From positions 56,321,740 through 56,385,739 of the forward strand of contig CM036762.1 of assembly GCA_020796225.1 (NCBI GenBank): 64,000 bases of DNA. The letters run 5' to 3'. A program made the position numbers and the translations under genes. Shown one piece after another: positions 40,433 to 50,969 of this stretch. Source of the DNA: Arion vulgaris. Taxonomy: Eukaryota; Mollusca; Gastropoda; Stylommatophora; Arionidae. A model generated the notes under the pieces. It did not search any database, was not told the origin of the DNA, and was given only the letters and a program-made list of their open reading frames with translations. Position 1 is the stretch's first letter. Each line of letters begins with the position of its first letter.

Positions 40433-40556
40433 TTTTCTCCAATCCTGTTTTGCCTCACAGCGTCAGGATACGAAGGGATTTCTAGAACGAGCCCTTCATA
40501 AATAGTGTCATTTCGTCGCCTCTGTTATCTCTGAGGTCCACCTTAAAATCACATAT
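40433..40556. repeat. REP-2 dispersed repeat copy, inside LINE-D
   Basis: Shares ctgttttgcctcacagc, ggatttctagaacgagc and gttatctctgaggtccacctt with 15205-15450. It interrupts LINE-D sequence, so it is mobile or was captured. Confidence 0.65.
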
Positions 40557-40800
40557 ATCGTGTTCCACTGCCTTGTTAAATGTCCATTTTCACACACGTA
40601 CTTTGACCTTAGTATTCTGTTTTCTACATCTCCCTTCCATTCTGTTTTCCTAACATCTCCATTCCATTCTGTTTTTAGTTTTTGGTAAGGCCATGTTTGT
40701 TCTTCTTTTGATTTCCTTCATCCCAGTTCCATCTCTTGTTAGAAGTGAACCGAGATATTCAGAACTGTTCATTTTATTCCATCAAACATTATCCACATTT

Positions 40801-41523
40801 AGTCGATTTATTTTTTTAAAATATGGGTCAAGAGAAAGAAGAAAATAATAGAGGTATAATAAGAGAAGAAGAAGGAGAGAGTGGAAACAAAACTAGGTGG
40901 CAACTTCCGTTGTGAGAAAACAAAATAGTGGGATTGAGGGAGGAGAGGGGGATGGAAAGGTCACTTAAACATCACTGCAAATGACAGATTCCCTCTATTA
41001 TATTTCCACCAGCGCAGTTTCCTGTCGCATACAGCCGCAAGTAGGCGGAGTTTAGTCGCGTGGGCGGGTCTGAAGACAACAGGGTTAGCGCAAGGCATGT
41101 TGGTTGGTCTCGCGTGCGGGTTGTACAAGAGCGCAGCCTATGCATTGATCGGAGTAAGTGCAGCAAAGTGAGTGAGCGAAGAATTGCAGAAAATGATGCA
41201 TAGCAAGAGCATAAACCAGTGGCGGTTAATCTATGCGACGTTAGTGATCTACTGTCGGTACTCATTGATGTTTACTTTGGGAAATATAGTGGGTTTTTTT
41301 CTGCAACTTACTCCGTTCACAGCTTTGGGTTAAATGATGGACCTCTCTCTTTCTCTCTTCTCTCTTTCTCTCTCTCTCGTTCTCTCTTTGAGTTGTGAGG
41401 ACGTTCTCTTGTAGTTTACAGAAGTTGATCAACGATATTTTTGCACCTTTAGGCTCAGCACACCCAATTTCAGCGTTAAGATGCAACATAATAAACACCA
41501 TTCTCAATGAGGACTAAGAATAA
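40801..41523. other. No recognised gene; GC-richer patch at 41000-41240
   Basis: Purine-rich at 40840-40960. At 41000-41240 the sequence becomes CpG-bearing (ggcggagtttagtcgcgtgg, gcgcagcc). A (TC)n run is at 41341-41392. I do not recognise a gene; a promoter or first exon is conceivable but unproven. Confidence 0.4.
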
Positions 41524-42117
41524 ACGGTACTTTCGTTTTAATTCACCTCAAATAAAGGGAGACTGAAGTTCCCTGGGTTTCCCGTGGAGTTTCCAGGAGA
41601 TGTCCGTTTACATGCGGTTTATTCCATTACCGTTTTTTAGGAGTTTCATGCCCAAAAAAAAGCAACGCTACCCGCCTTGTCATGTGTCAATGCAGAAATT
41701 TTAAGGAAATTAGTACATCAGTGATGATCAGTAATCTATTGATTGATTAGCCAAACAGTTTCAAACATTTCCACCATCAACAAAAAAATGTGTTATCTAC
41801 ATTTGAGAAATTACACCCCCTATCCTTAAAATCGACTGTCCTACAGGATCTCAATTATGTGCTATGAATAGATATTATCGATATGGGGGAAGACTGCAGT
41901 AAAACTATGTTGCAATGGCGAAACACATAATAACAAAGTACTGTAGTTTTATAAAATACAAAAACAAACACAGCAACGCTTCGACCAAAAGGTCTTTGTC
42001 AAGCAAATGATACAACAGGGGGGACGAATTTCACAGCATACTACATATAGAATAGCTACACCATATCTAAAAAAAACTACATTATATGTTTGGGGTGAAT
42101 TAAAACGAAAGTACCGT
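41524..42117. mobile_element. Candidate TIR element
   Basis: A perfect 24-bp inverted repeat, acggtactttcgttttaatt plus cacc, lies at 41524-41547 and, reversed, at 42094-42117. The left arm of the 41877 element is inside it. No coding region. It could be a non-autonomous DNA transposon. No target duplication verified. Confidence 0.55.
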
Positions 42118-42149
42118 AGAATGTTCTAATAAAACATCACCACACACAA

Positions 42150-42265
42150 CATTCATTTGTCTATTTTCTATCTCCGTTAACATTTGTCTATTTTCTATCT
42201 CCGTTAACATTTGTCTATTTTCTATCTCCGTTAACATTTGTCTATTTTATATCTCCGTTAACAGT
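42150..42265. repeat. Minisatellite, 27-bp unit, ~4 copies
   Basis: Unit catttgtctattttctatct plus ccgttaa; the final unit has one change (tttat). Confidence 0.93.
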
Positions 42266-42489
42266 TCTAGTTTCACTTCTACTTGTTGTAGTTATGGTGA
42301 AATACGTTTGAAACCTAACAAAGTACTGTAGTTTTATATAGTATAACAACAATACACAGGGACGTTTCGACCAAATGGCCTTAATCAAGCAAAGAATACA
42401 ACAGACGTTAAGACATTCACTTCTTTTATGACTTTTAAACGACGGCAGTCATAATAAAATTTCACAGGCAGCTAAGCAACAGATGATCA

Positions 42490-42945
42490 ACAGCATTTTT
42501 ATACCTACTTTGTGTTACCAGAGCCAAACATAGACATTGAGGAAAGCGCAGTCACAAAAATAACTACATGTGAAATGCGTTGCCTGCGAAAAGTTACCAA
42601 CAACACAAGAAAAGACAGAATCACTAACATCAGCATAAGAAAGAAAGTTGGCACAAAACCGTGCTTGAATTACATAGATAAACAAAGAATTAAGTGGTTT
42701 GGCCACTTAATAAGAATGCATCCAAACTCCACAGTATACAGAGTCTTCTACAACAGAACATCGGGAAAGAAGGCAAGAGGAAGGCCACGGAAAAGATGGT
42801 TGGATGGCGTAGCAGAATCCTGTGAAAGAGCAAATATAACAATCACACAAGCCACCAGAACAGCGCAAGACAAAAACAGAAAATCACGACACTGGGCAAC
42901 AACCTGGTAGCAGTGTGTCGACAAAAGAAGAAGAAGAAGTCATAA
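42490..42945 (+). pseudogene. LINE-B C-terminal domain (best copy)
   Basis: A 132-codon open frame (42512-42910) reads EMRCLRKVTNNTRKDRITN, SIRKKVGTKPCLNYIDKQ, RIKWFGHLIRMHPNST, VFYNRTSGKKARGRPRKRW, LDGVAESC and HWATTW before the stop, followed by gacaaaagaagaagaagaag. This is a LINE ORF2 C-terminus (CLRKV, WFGHLIRM, GRPRKRW). It defines the family seen at 2066, 36925, 47612 and, more remotely, 62825. The RT domain is absent. Confidence 0.9.
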
Positions 42946-43105
42946 TGATAAAGAAAATGCACTCGAAGTGGTAAATGAGGAATTGTTGAACACCAACCTC
43001 TTCATCGACACTTTGTCGCATTTTTCTTCACTTTGAAGGTCACGGATTTAATGTCTGATTGTATATGTTATGTCTGCCGTAAAATAAGTAAATCTCTTCA
43101 CTTCT
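42946..43105. other. No recognised feature
   Basis: Short unique stretch inside the foldback element. Confidence 0.35.
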
Positions 43106-43280
43106 GTTGTATACGTTGCTTGATAAAGGCCGTTGATCGAAACGTCGCTGTGTATTGTTTTTGTACTTTGTAAAACTACAGTACTTTGTTGTTTTTTACG
43201 TGTTTCGCCATTGCTACATAGTTTTACTACAGTCTTCTCTTATATCGACAATACATGTTGAAATTAGCACAACTAGGGTT

Positions 43281-43536
43281 TTAAAAAAAGGGTTTTAAAG
43301 CCGAAGGATTGACTTCATTGCACCAGGTTTTACCCCATATGGCTCGGTCCTCTCCGCAGAAATGGCACGCCACCTGCCGAGAGTACTGCACAAAGCACCA
43401 ACTCCGTAGCTCCGGCAACAATCCTAGGGGTCTCTGGAAAAAACTGCACTCGGGAACAGAAGGCCGCGATCCGGATTCGAACCCACGACCTTCGACTCGC
43501 AAGGCAAAGGGCTTAACCACTCAGCCACAGAGACCC
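43281..43536 (-). mobile_element. SINE-A, near full length
   Basis: The reverse complement has a strong tRNA-like head: tggctgagtggttaagcc (A box) and gggttcgaatccgg (B box), then the ctgttcccgagtgcag body and a 3' end at aatccttcggctttaaaacc. This is the best preserved SINE-A promoter in the window. Confidence 0.93.
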
Positions 43537-43603
43537 ACACATATGCTGAAATGACTATTCACAAAAATGCACCAGAAAGAGTGGTTTCTTATGTGGCTAT
43601 ACT

Positions 43604-43800
43604 GCCAGCGTGCCCAGCGTGTTCGTAGCGCGCTGGACTAGTCCTCTGTAAGTGCGGGTTCAACTCCGCGGACCGGCAGAAAAGCTACAGGTTCCCAGAT
43701 TTACGGTGTTCGTGGCACCGAGCCGAAGGGTTACGATGTCCATGACACCGAGCCGAAGAGCTTTCAGCTCAAGTACTTCTGGATCGGAATAAAAAAAAAA
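43604..43800 (+). mobile_element. SINE-C, full length, perfect 12-bp TSD
   Basis: Head gtagcgcgctggactag and ggttcaactccg, body with two ggtgt.cgtggcaccgagcc-like lines, and an A tail. tgtggctatact flanks it at 43592-43603 and 43801-43812, exact. Confidence 0.96.
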
Positions 43801-43812
43801 TGTGGCTATACT

Positions 43813-43971
43813 AACGCGAATGGATATTAAACAGAAGCAGTAGAAACAGAAACTACATCAACCAAACAACTAATCACATATAATAGTTATAGTTATCAAC
43901 AAACTAACAACTGAGGGAAGGTGAGAATATTAGCGATGTTTTTTCCCCCAAAGAAACTGAAAAATTGGTTC
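43813..43971. other. No recognised feature
   Basis: Unique AT-rich sequence. Confidence 0.35.
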
Positions 43972-44222
43972 TTCTTCTTCTTCAAACGCTCCATATCGAC
44001 CACTTGTTAACCACTCTGTGTGATTTATATGTGATCTGAGCCTAAAAGCGATTGTACGTTGCGCCAGTTATTCGCCCCCAAGTAGGCCGATTTCTGCGAT
44101 GCTTTTTATTTACTAGGGTAGCTTTCCTAGGTCCTACATCATTCGGCTCTTACGACATGCCTTGTAGGTATCAGTGGTACTATTCTTTATGTTCATTGTG
44201 AGTCTCGGCAAAACACAGGAGA
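43972..44222 (-). mobile_element. REP-1 copy
   Basis: cttcttcttcttcaaacgct at the left is the tail in reverse. Further right are tttatttactagggtagctt, tcggctcttacgacatg and ttcattgtgagtctcggc. The gcctacttgtaggc hairpin is partly lost (ccaagtaggccga). Confidence 0.87.
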
Positions 44223-44942
44223 AAAATTGGTTCAAATCAAAGTTTATACATTCATGGCGCCCAAAATATGCATGATCCTTTCGCCTGGTAGTTGAAAGTG
44301 TTCTTTCACAAGCACTTACACTGTAGCTCGAGCAATGGTTCTGAATCGTCTCCAAACATATAATCTTGGTACTCATTCTCCCCTGGGTAGTCGACTATCC
44401 TCGGGAATTGAATACAGTTTGCAGGTTCGCATATAAGAATGGTGGAGATTGCAGTGTGTTCATTATGGCACCAAGCTGAGAACCATCGGTCTGGACTTTA
44501 CCTGAACTGTAGTAGCTTACCCCCAAAAAAACCCAGACTGTGACATCATACAAAGTTGATAAAGATCAAACATGGAAAACATAGCTGTTCTGAAGCAAAA
44601 ACAATCTGGCAAATATCATCTGAAGAGCTTGTTTGTCATATATTGCTTAACGATATCAAGGAGAAAAATCATGAGAGAGAGAACAGAAGAGTTAGACAGA
44701 GTAGAGAGAAACTATTAAATAACATAATTTAATGACCAGGAAAAAATATCAACATCAAAACTGATAGTCAATATTTCTTAATTTTTCTTATGAAAGTTTC
44801 AAATATTTCGGTTTGTTTACAGCAGTCTAGGCAACTCACTTTTTCTCAAAATATAGGATTTCCTTATCTTCATTTTATGTCAAACCGGCATTGCATATCA
44901 TGATGATTTAGAGAAATGTACAGGTTGCCCTAAACTGTATAC
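44223..44942. other. No recognised gene
   Basis: Unique sequence of mixed composition; short open frames only. Confidence 0.38.
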
Positions 44943-45255
44943 AACATGCAACTCTTAACAATTGTATCTTTGTTGTTTGTGATAGCAACTCTAGACAATT
45001 GTATCTTTGTTGTTTGTGTGATAGCAACTTTAGACAATTGTATCTTTGTTGTTTGTGATAGCAACTCTAGACAATTGTATCTTTGTTGTTTGTGTGATAG
45101 CAACTCTAGACAATTGTATCTTTGTTGTTTGTGATAGCAACTCTAGACAATTGTATCTTTGTTGTTTGTGTGATAGCAACTTTAGACAATTGTATCTTTG
45201 TTGTTTGTGTGATAGCAACTCTAGACAATTGTATCTTTGTTGTTTGTGATATGTG
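44943..45255. repeat. Minisatellite, 37/39-bp unit, ~8 copies
   Basis: Unit agcaactctagacaattgta plus tctttgttgtttgtgat; alternate units insert gt (gtgtgat). The near-strict alternation of lengths suggests a two-unit higher-order repeat. Confidence 0.93.
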
Positions 45256-45394
45256 AGTATAGTTCCTCAGTAACTGCACACAAGGACGTTTCACTAAAGC
45301 TTAAAATAAGGTGAATAATGTACTGGTACATTGTACTGTAACTGCATAATTTAACAAATGCCCCAAATATGTATCAGAGGTTGTACAATTCTAC

Positions 45395-45685
45395 TACAAC
45401 AGTGGAGAAAAACAGACCTATATTTTTAACAGACTCACCAGACATTTACAAAGACAAGGAATAAGTCAAACAGCTCTCTATAAGTGCCAACAGACGGAAC
45501 AGACACCAGAGCATGTCCTGCAAGACTGTCCTTAGAAAGCCGAGAAGCAACTTGTGACCACACCCAATCGACCTAAAAACTAAGCTTTGGGAAAACCTGA
45601 CACTAAAGCTGACTGCCCAGTTTGTGGTCCACAGTTAACTTAAGAGAATGATCAGAGATCGTTGAAGATAAGGTACACACCACAG
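45395..45685 (+). pseudogene. RNase H-type LINE C-terminus (source sequence of the 80-bp array)
   Basis: Encodes YIFNRLTRHLQRQGISQ, ALYKCQQTEQTPEHVLQDCP and then, after a stop, a segment homologous to LDLKTKLWENLTLKLTAQFV in another frame. The EHVLQDCP motif matches 27912-28190 and 3793-4050. The last ~100 bp is the sequence tandemly repeated at 11095-11815. It runs directly into the 54-bp array at 45700. Confidence 0.85.
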
Positions 45686-45699
45686 AAAATATGGACTTT

Positions 45700-46797
45700 A
45701 GTCTCTTTGGACTACTAGCAAGTGTTTATAAACACCACAGGAAACATCAACTGTGTGGCTTTGGACTACTAGCAAGTGTTTATAAACACCACAGGAAACA
45801 TCAACTGTGTGGCTTTGGACTACTAGCAAGTGTTTATAAACACCACAGGAAACATCAACTGTGTCGTTTTGGACTACTAGCAAGTGTTTATAAACACCAC
45901 AGGAAACATCAACTGTGTGGCTTTGGACTACTAGCAAGTGTTTATAAACACCACAGGAAACATCAACTGTGTCGCTTTGGACTACTAGCAAGTGTTTATA
46001 AACACCACAGGAAACATCAACTGTGTCGTTTTGGACTACTAGCAAGTGTTTATAAACACCACAGGAAACATCAACTGTGTCGCTTTGGACTACTAGCAAG
46101 TGTTTATAAACACCACAGGAAACATCAACTGTGTCGCTTTGGACTACTAGCAAGTGTTTATAAACACCACAGGAAACATCAACTGTGTCGCTTTGGACTA
46201 CTAGCAAGTGTTTATAAACACCACAGGAAACATCAACTGTGTCGCTTTGGACTACTAGCAAGTGTTTATAAACACCACAGGAAACATCAACTGTGTCGTT
46301 TTGGACTACTAGCAAGTGTTTATAAACACCACAGGAAACATCAACTGTGTCGCTTTGAACTACTAGCAAGTGTTTATAAACACCACAGGAAACATCAACT
46401 GTGTCGCTTTGGACTACTAGCAAGTGTTTACAAACACCACAGGAAACATCAACTGTGTCGTTTTGGACTACTAGCAAGTGTTTATAAACACCACAGGAAA
46501 CATCAACTGTGTCGCTTTGAACTACTAGCAAGTGTTTATAAACACCACAGGAAACATCAACTGTGTCGCTTTGGACTACTAGCAAGTGTTTATAAACACC
46601 ACAGGAAACATCAACTGTGTCGTTTTGGACTACTAGCAAGTGTTTATAAACACCACAGGAAACATCAACTGTGTGGCTTTGGACTACTAGCAAGTGTTTA
46701 TAAACACCACAGGAAACATCAACTGTGTCGCTTTGGACTACTAGCAAGTGTTTATAAACACCACAGGAAACATCAACTGTGTCGCTTTGGACAACAA
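45700..46797. repeat. 54-bp minisatellite, ~20 near-identical units, open on both strands
   Basis: Unit tttggactactagcaagtgt followed by ttataaacaccacaggaaac and atcaactgtgtcgc. As 54 is a multiple of 3 and no stop falls in two frames, the plus strand reads FGLLASVYKHHRKHQLCR repeats and the minus strand DVSCGVYKHLLVVQ-type repeats, each open for 393 codons (45691-46872 plus, 45698-46879 minus). Only single-base variants (g/c in gtcg vs gtgg, gaac vs ggac) occur. No initiation context, conserved family or signal supports a protein. Confidence 0.96.
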
Positions 46798-46799
46798 GA

Positions 46800-46950
46800 A
46801 AGTGGCCATAGAGTAAATAAACAGACAATAAACGACTATCAAGGGCTTCCAATAAAAACAACAAACAATTAACCAGCACAGGATTCGAACCTCAAACCTT
46901 TATTTGTTATGGCACCCATTGCCTAGCTAGCCATGCAGTCGAGCATTTTT
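46800..46950 (-). mobile_element. tRNA-derived SINE head
   Basis: The reverse complement shows a B box (gaggttcgaatcctg) and an A-box-like atggctagctaggcaa. The body reads toward the 54-bp array. Its relation to other families is unclear. Confidence 0.6.
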
Positions 46951-47119
46951 AGAGCACAGCCAGCTAGCTTTCCTATCACAGGGAATATGTACTCTGACCC
47001 TTTTCCCAGCATCAAGCCATACATCTTCATGCTGTATATTCCCATCATAAGAAACACTCACTGACACACACACATCACGACATTCTTCTATTATCTCATT
47101 TTAGATGTTATAAAATGTA
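46951..47119. other. No recognised feature
   Basis: Unique sequence. Confidence 0.35.
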
Positions 47120-47545
47120 TACTTATTGTCATTAGTTGTTTGAATGTGTTTTCTTTCTGTCTTCATCAATATGTTTATTAGTTGTTTGAATGTGTTTTCT
47201 TTCTGTCTTCATCAATATGTTCATTAGTTGTTTGAATATGTTTTCTTTCTGTCTTCATCAATATGTTTATTAGTTGTTTGAATGTGTTTTCTTTCTGTCT
47301 TCATCAATATGTTCATTAGTTGTTTGAATATGTTTGCTTTCTGTCTTCATCAATATGTTTATTAGTTGTTTGAATGTGTTTTCTTTCTGTCTTCATTAAT
47401 ATGTTTATTAGTTGTTTGAATGTGTTTTCTTTCTGTCTTCATCAATATGTTTATTAGTTGTTTGAATATGTTTTCTTTCTGTCTTCATCAATATGTTCAT
47501 TAGTTGTTTGAATGTGTTTTCTCTCTGTCCTCATCAATGTTTTCA
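47120..47545. repeat. Minisatellite, 46-bp unit, ~9 copies
   Basis: Unit ttattagttgtttgaatgtg plus ttttctttctgtcttcatca and atatgt. Variation at tgtg/tatg and tttatt/ttcatt alternates between units. Confidence 0.94.
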
Positions 47546-47611
47546 TTTTCATTGGTTGACATTTCTTAGTTATCTGCAACTTTCCTCTCATCTAAACCAC
47601 TGATAATAGAA

Positions 47612-47870
47612 TATAAAGAAGGAAGTGATTCGGCCACTTAATAAGAATGTCACCAAACTCCACGGACTACACAGTCTTCTACATTAGAATACCAGGAAAG
47701 AAGGCAAGAGAAAGACCATGAAAAAGATGGGTACGTAACATAGCAGAATATTGTCACACAAAAAAAAGAACTATCACCCAAGCCGCTAGAGCAGCGCAAG
47801 ACAGAAACAGAAAAACACGATACTGTGCAACAATCCGGTAACAGTGTGACGACAAAAAAAGAAGTGGTCT
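47612..47870 (+). pseudogene. LINE-B C-terminal fragment
   Basis: Parallels 42690-42930: cggccacttaataagaatg, ccaggaaagaaggcaagag, cagcgcaagacagaaacag, acacgatactgtgcaacaat, gtgtgacgacaaaaaaag. A stop replaces part of the GRPRKRW block. Confidence 0.83.
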
Positions 47871-48221
47871 GCAACTTATCCCTGATCTCCAGTGACAATA
47901 AAATATATTTTTTCGAAGGGTCCAATCATTTTCTTCATTAATTTCTGTCAAGACATCATTAAATTTCCTTTCTGTTCAATGGATTCTAAACTTATGTTAT
48001 TTTTTGTCTCATCCACATCAAGAAATCCCTTCTGAATCTAATGAGAATCTAGGTGAATCTAATGAGAATCTAGGTGATATTTTTCTTGCGCAATGCCATC
48101 TACAACGATGACAGTGTGATTCTCTATATCTCTTTAAAAGTTCTGTATAAAATGACTGGTAACAAGAAAATACCAAACATCAATGTTATTTTCTTTCAAT
48201 TACCAAATATAAATAAAACAG
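47871..48221. other. Unique; small 20-bp duplication
   Basis: gaatctaatgagaatctagg is duplicated near 48035-48075. Nothing else recognised. Confidence 0.45.
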
Positions 48222-48477
48222 TCACCCGTGTAGGGTCGAGGGTTCGCAAGGGAAGCAAAGAATAGCACTACTGTGACCTAAAAGGCATGTCGTAAAAGGC
48301 GACTGATGTAGGGGCCTAGGGAAGCTATCTTAGTAAATAACAAGCATTGCAGAAATCGGTTGTGTAGTCGCATAACTGGCACAACGTACAATCGCTCTTA
48401 GGTTCAGATCACATACAAATTACTCAGAGTGGTTAACAAGTGGTTGATATGGAGAGTTCGAAGTCGAAGAAGAAATA
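48222..48477 (+). mobile_element. REP-1 copy
   Basis: cacccgtgtagggtcgagg start, gtcgtaaaaggcgactgatg, ggcctagggaagctatctta, gcataactggcacaacg and a gaagaag-like tail. The gcctacttgtaggc hairpin is deleted (ggttgtgtagtcgca). Confidence 0.88.
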
Positions 48478-49000
48478 AAACAGTAAGCATATAAGATTAT
48501 CAAAAGGATAGTCTTCACAGATCGATAACGTGCCTATTATGACACCTCTGATAGGTTTTCCTTCTTTATCATTGTTATCCCTACCCATTTAGGCGAGCCA
48601 CTCTTCGACTTCAGAAGCGCTTGAATATGTTCAGTGGAAGTAGAGAAATAGTTTAAGGTGGTTAGGATCTCCAAAGAGGTTGTCTCTTACGTTGACTTAC
48701 ATATTACGTGTTTTTGTTTTTTAATCCATCTCATATCTGAGAACATTTCTGCGACAAATTAACATTGAAGTAAGTTGATTACAAATTAAATTTTGAAGTC
48801 AGAATTATATGTCATTAAAATGTTCAAACAATGTGGAAACTAGCTTTTGAAACTTATGAATAAGTCAGAAATTATTACATGAACGAATACATAACCTGTA
48901 TCAACATCTATAGCTAATTATAACGGATATGTGAGAAACATGGACATAGACAGGGGGGAAATATATATGTGCTTTTGAATATAAGGGTTAGAGTGGCGTT
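48478..49000. other. Unique; SINE-E-like core at 48545-48640
   Basis: 48545-48640 (cctctgataggttttcc, cccatttaggcgagcc, cgacttcagaagcgctt) resembles the SINE-E/10085 core. The rest is unrecognised. Confidence 0.45.
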
Positions 49001-49330
49001 CTCCGTATATATGGACAGTGAAGAAAACAAATAGATGTATCCAGAAAGAACTCAAAATGAAAGAAAACTGACTAATGTTTCAAAAACTAATGAGAAAATT
49101 GAAGTATTTTGGACACATAAAAGACATGAATAGTTTGAGAAGTCCATTATAGAAGGAAGCATCCTGGCAAAAATGAGAAGAGGAAAACCACGGAGAAGAT
49201 GGATTCAGAATGTAACTGATGATTTGATCATGACGGTTGAAGGGGCTGGACATTTGACTGAGAGAGAGAAATTCTGAAGGAATGTTATGATGGTAAAGTT
49301 CTACTTAGAACAAGCCTTTTTGATGATGTT
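49001..49330 (+). pseudogene. LINE-D post-RT fragment
   Basis: Reads, with frame breaks, KLTNVSKTNEKIEVFWTHK, GKPRRRWIQNVTDDLIM, and HLTEREKF, in the LINE-D order seen at 2545 and 16650. It ends at tttgatgatg. Confidence 0.78.
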
Positions 49331-50454
49331 GATAACTAACTAGAACATTCTAATAATAGTATGAATGTATATATCACATGATATCATGAAGATAATATCA
49401 TATATCTTATTTATATCATTGCAATCCTATATTTATCATTGCACAAGCTGAACACCAACATATATTGCAGATACAACATTACAGATATGACTCAACATTA
49501 GAATATCATATATTATACAATAAACAACATATATAATTTGCTCAAACGTGCAAATCTGATTACACACATTCTTAGCATCGATCTGATTCAAATTCAGATC
49601 ATTTTATTCATTTTGATATCTCATTTTATCATAAAAACGAATATCAAAAGTGAATTATCGAATTTAGGATATTCTCCGCTGAAAGCAAGCGCATTCGATA
49701 CATCTCAAACATACGGCCTCGTCCGTCGCTGCAGCCTGTCATAATAACGAAACACAAATCATTACCTTGTGCCATTGCAGTCTCTTTATCAAGAAGATAT
49801 GTATGATAGTGTGTCTATCCCACAGTAGATTATAACCTGCTCAAATGTTACCCAAGCGCTAATTTCCCATGGTAAACAAATAGCATGTTTTCTTTTGTCA
49901 AAGCAATTCCCATATATTTTTTCTCCCACAAGATGGAGGCCTTTAGTTGGGTGGGAATATGTGCCCTCAGATGATTGGTCGATACACATGAAACACAGCC
50001 GCTCATTGGTTGGAATAGTACTTGCTCGTTTCTCCAGAAATTAGTGATTCATGTGTGGTCATTTTATTATTATTTAGTATATTTCTACAACAGCACAAAA
50101 AAAAGAAAAGAAATTGAGGTTAAGGATAAAATTAACAAATTTTAACATCGATTTATAATGGTTGAAATCATTATACGTAAATCTTTCTTGGGGGAAATGC
50201 CAGAAGTTTTGATTACCTCGTTCTAGAGATCGGTAAAGGAGAGAAGCCAGATGAGAGTTGGGAAGATGGAGGGAGGGGAGGGATAGAGTACGGGGAAGCA
50301 GATTGCAGAACAACCTAAAAAATTGATTTTTCCTTCCAGTGGTGGACACTAATCATGTGATCGAGACAGAAGGTCAAGGTTACTACGTATAGTACCGACT
50401 GGTTGTGGGAAAACAGCTGAGCCACTACAGAGTTGGTGAGAAGCAGATTAGCCA
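49331..50454. other. No recognised gene
   Basis: The longest stretch free of repeats I can name. 49380-49530 is AT-rich with atatcat runs. Short open frames (66-91 codons) on both strands carry no known motif. Host regulatory or intronic sequence could lie here. Confidence 0.4.
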
Positions 50455-50910
50455 CAAGAATCTATGTCTCCTTGATTTAGAAAATAATAAATTCCCTGCT
50501 GGTCGAACGTATAAGGATTGATAAGTCCATCGACTAAGAAATAATTTTTGCAATGTAAAATTATTAACAAAACTATCTGATTCGCTTTGTTGATGTTTAT
50601 AATATTTTGTTTCCTTTTCCTAAATCTTAACTCTTCATAAATCTCTCTCTCTCTCTCTTCTCTCTTTTCTCTGCCTTTTTTAAACCCAGAATGGAGCATA
50701 GGCCCTTAACCAACTTATGCCAAGTCCTCCTATCTCTAGCTATCTCCTGCAGCTCCCTCCAGTTCTTCTTTATATTGTTAATCTCTGTCTTCAAATCCCA
50801 TCTCCCTGTATTTCTTGACCTACCCTTCTTTCGGTATCCATGTGGGTTCCTGAAAGGACCCTTCTTTATGCTCCCTCAGGTTTTCGCAACGTGTGTCCTA
50901 TCCAGCGCTA
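50455..50910 (-). pseudogene. LINE-H C-terminal fragment
   Basis: The minus strand reads GSFQEPTWIPKEGRSRN, LKTEINNIKKNWRELQ, EIARDRRTWHKLVKGLCSIL, followed by a Lys/Glu-rich low-complexity 3' region (50650-50690, (TC)n on plus). The RDRRTW block places it at the LINE C-terminus. It matches the peptide amplified at 38476-39395. Confidence 0.8.
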
Positions 50911-50969
50911 GTGTCTTTTTTTAACCTTTTGGTTCACTGAAATCTGTCTTGTTCTCTCTATACTTTCCT

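Larger units (their letters stand above)
39865..40800 (-). pseudogene. LINE-D relic, interrupted twice
   Basis: The outer parts match 2545-3140 on the same strand: catcatcatcatcaaatagc and ttgtcctgagcag at the 3' end, ccatcttctccgtggtcttcc, the tgcctttt..catggtcttctcca block, and at the far end gtaaggccatgtttgttctt and ttccttcatccca (minus reading KEIKRRTNMALPK). SINE-C (40188-40395) and REP-2 (40433-40556) sit in the middle. Heavily degraded. Confidence 0.82.
41877..43250. mobile_element. Large foldback-type element containing LINE-B
   Basis: Inverted arms: atcgatatgggggaagactg and aaaactatgttgcaatggcg, gcgaaacac at the left (41877-42030) and their reverse complements at the right (43106-43250). 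The arms are the same family as 3348-3670, sharing cgtttcgaccaaa.ggcc. A third arm-like copy lies at 42295-42410. LINE-B is enclosed. The arms may be independent copies rather than one element. Confidence 0.65.

Noticed and set aside
43440..43536. Functional tRNA gene
   Set aside because: The A and B boxes are good but the acceptor and anticodon stems do not form properly, and the head continues into a SINE body with copies elsewhere. Same reasoning for the heads at 5055, 9630, 12462, 16358 and 43604.
45691..46872. 393-codon repetitive protein gene (plus or minus strand)
   Set aside because: Both strands are equally open because the unit is 54 bp. There are no flanking gene signals and no family match. 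Kept only as a finding.
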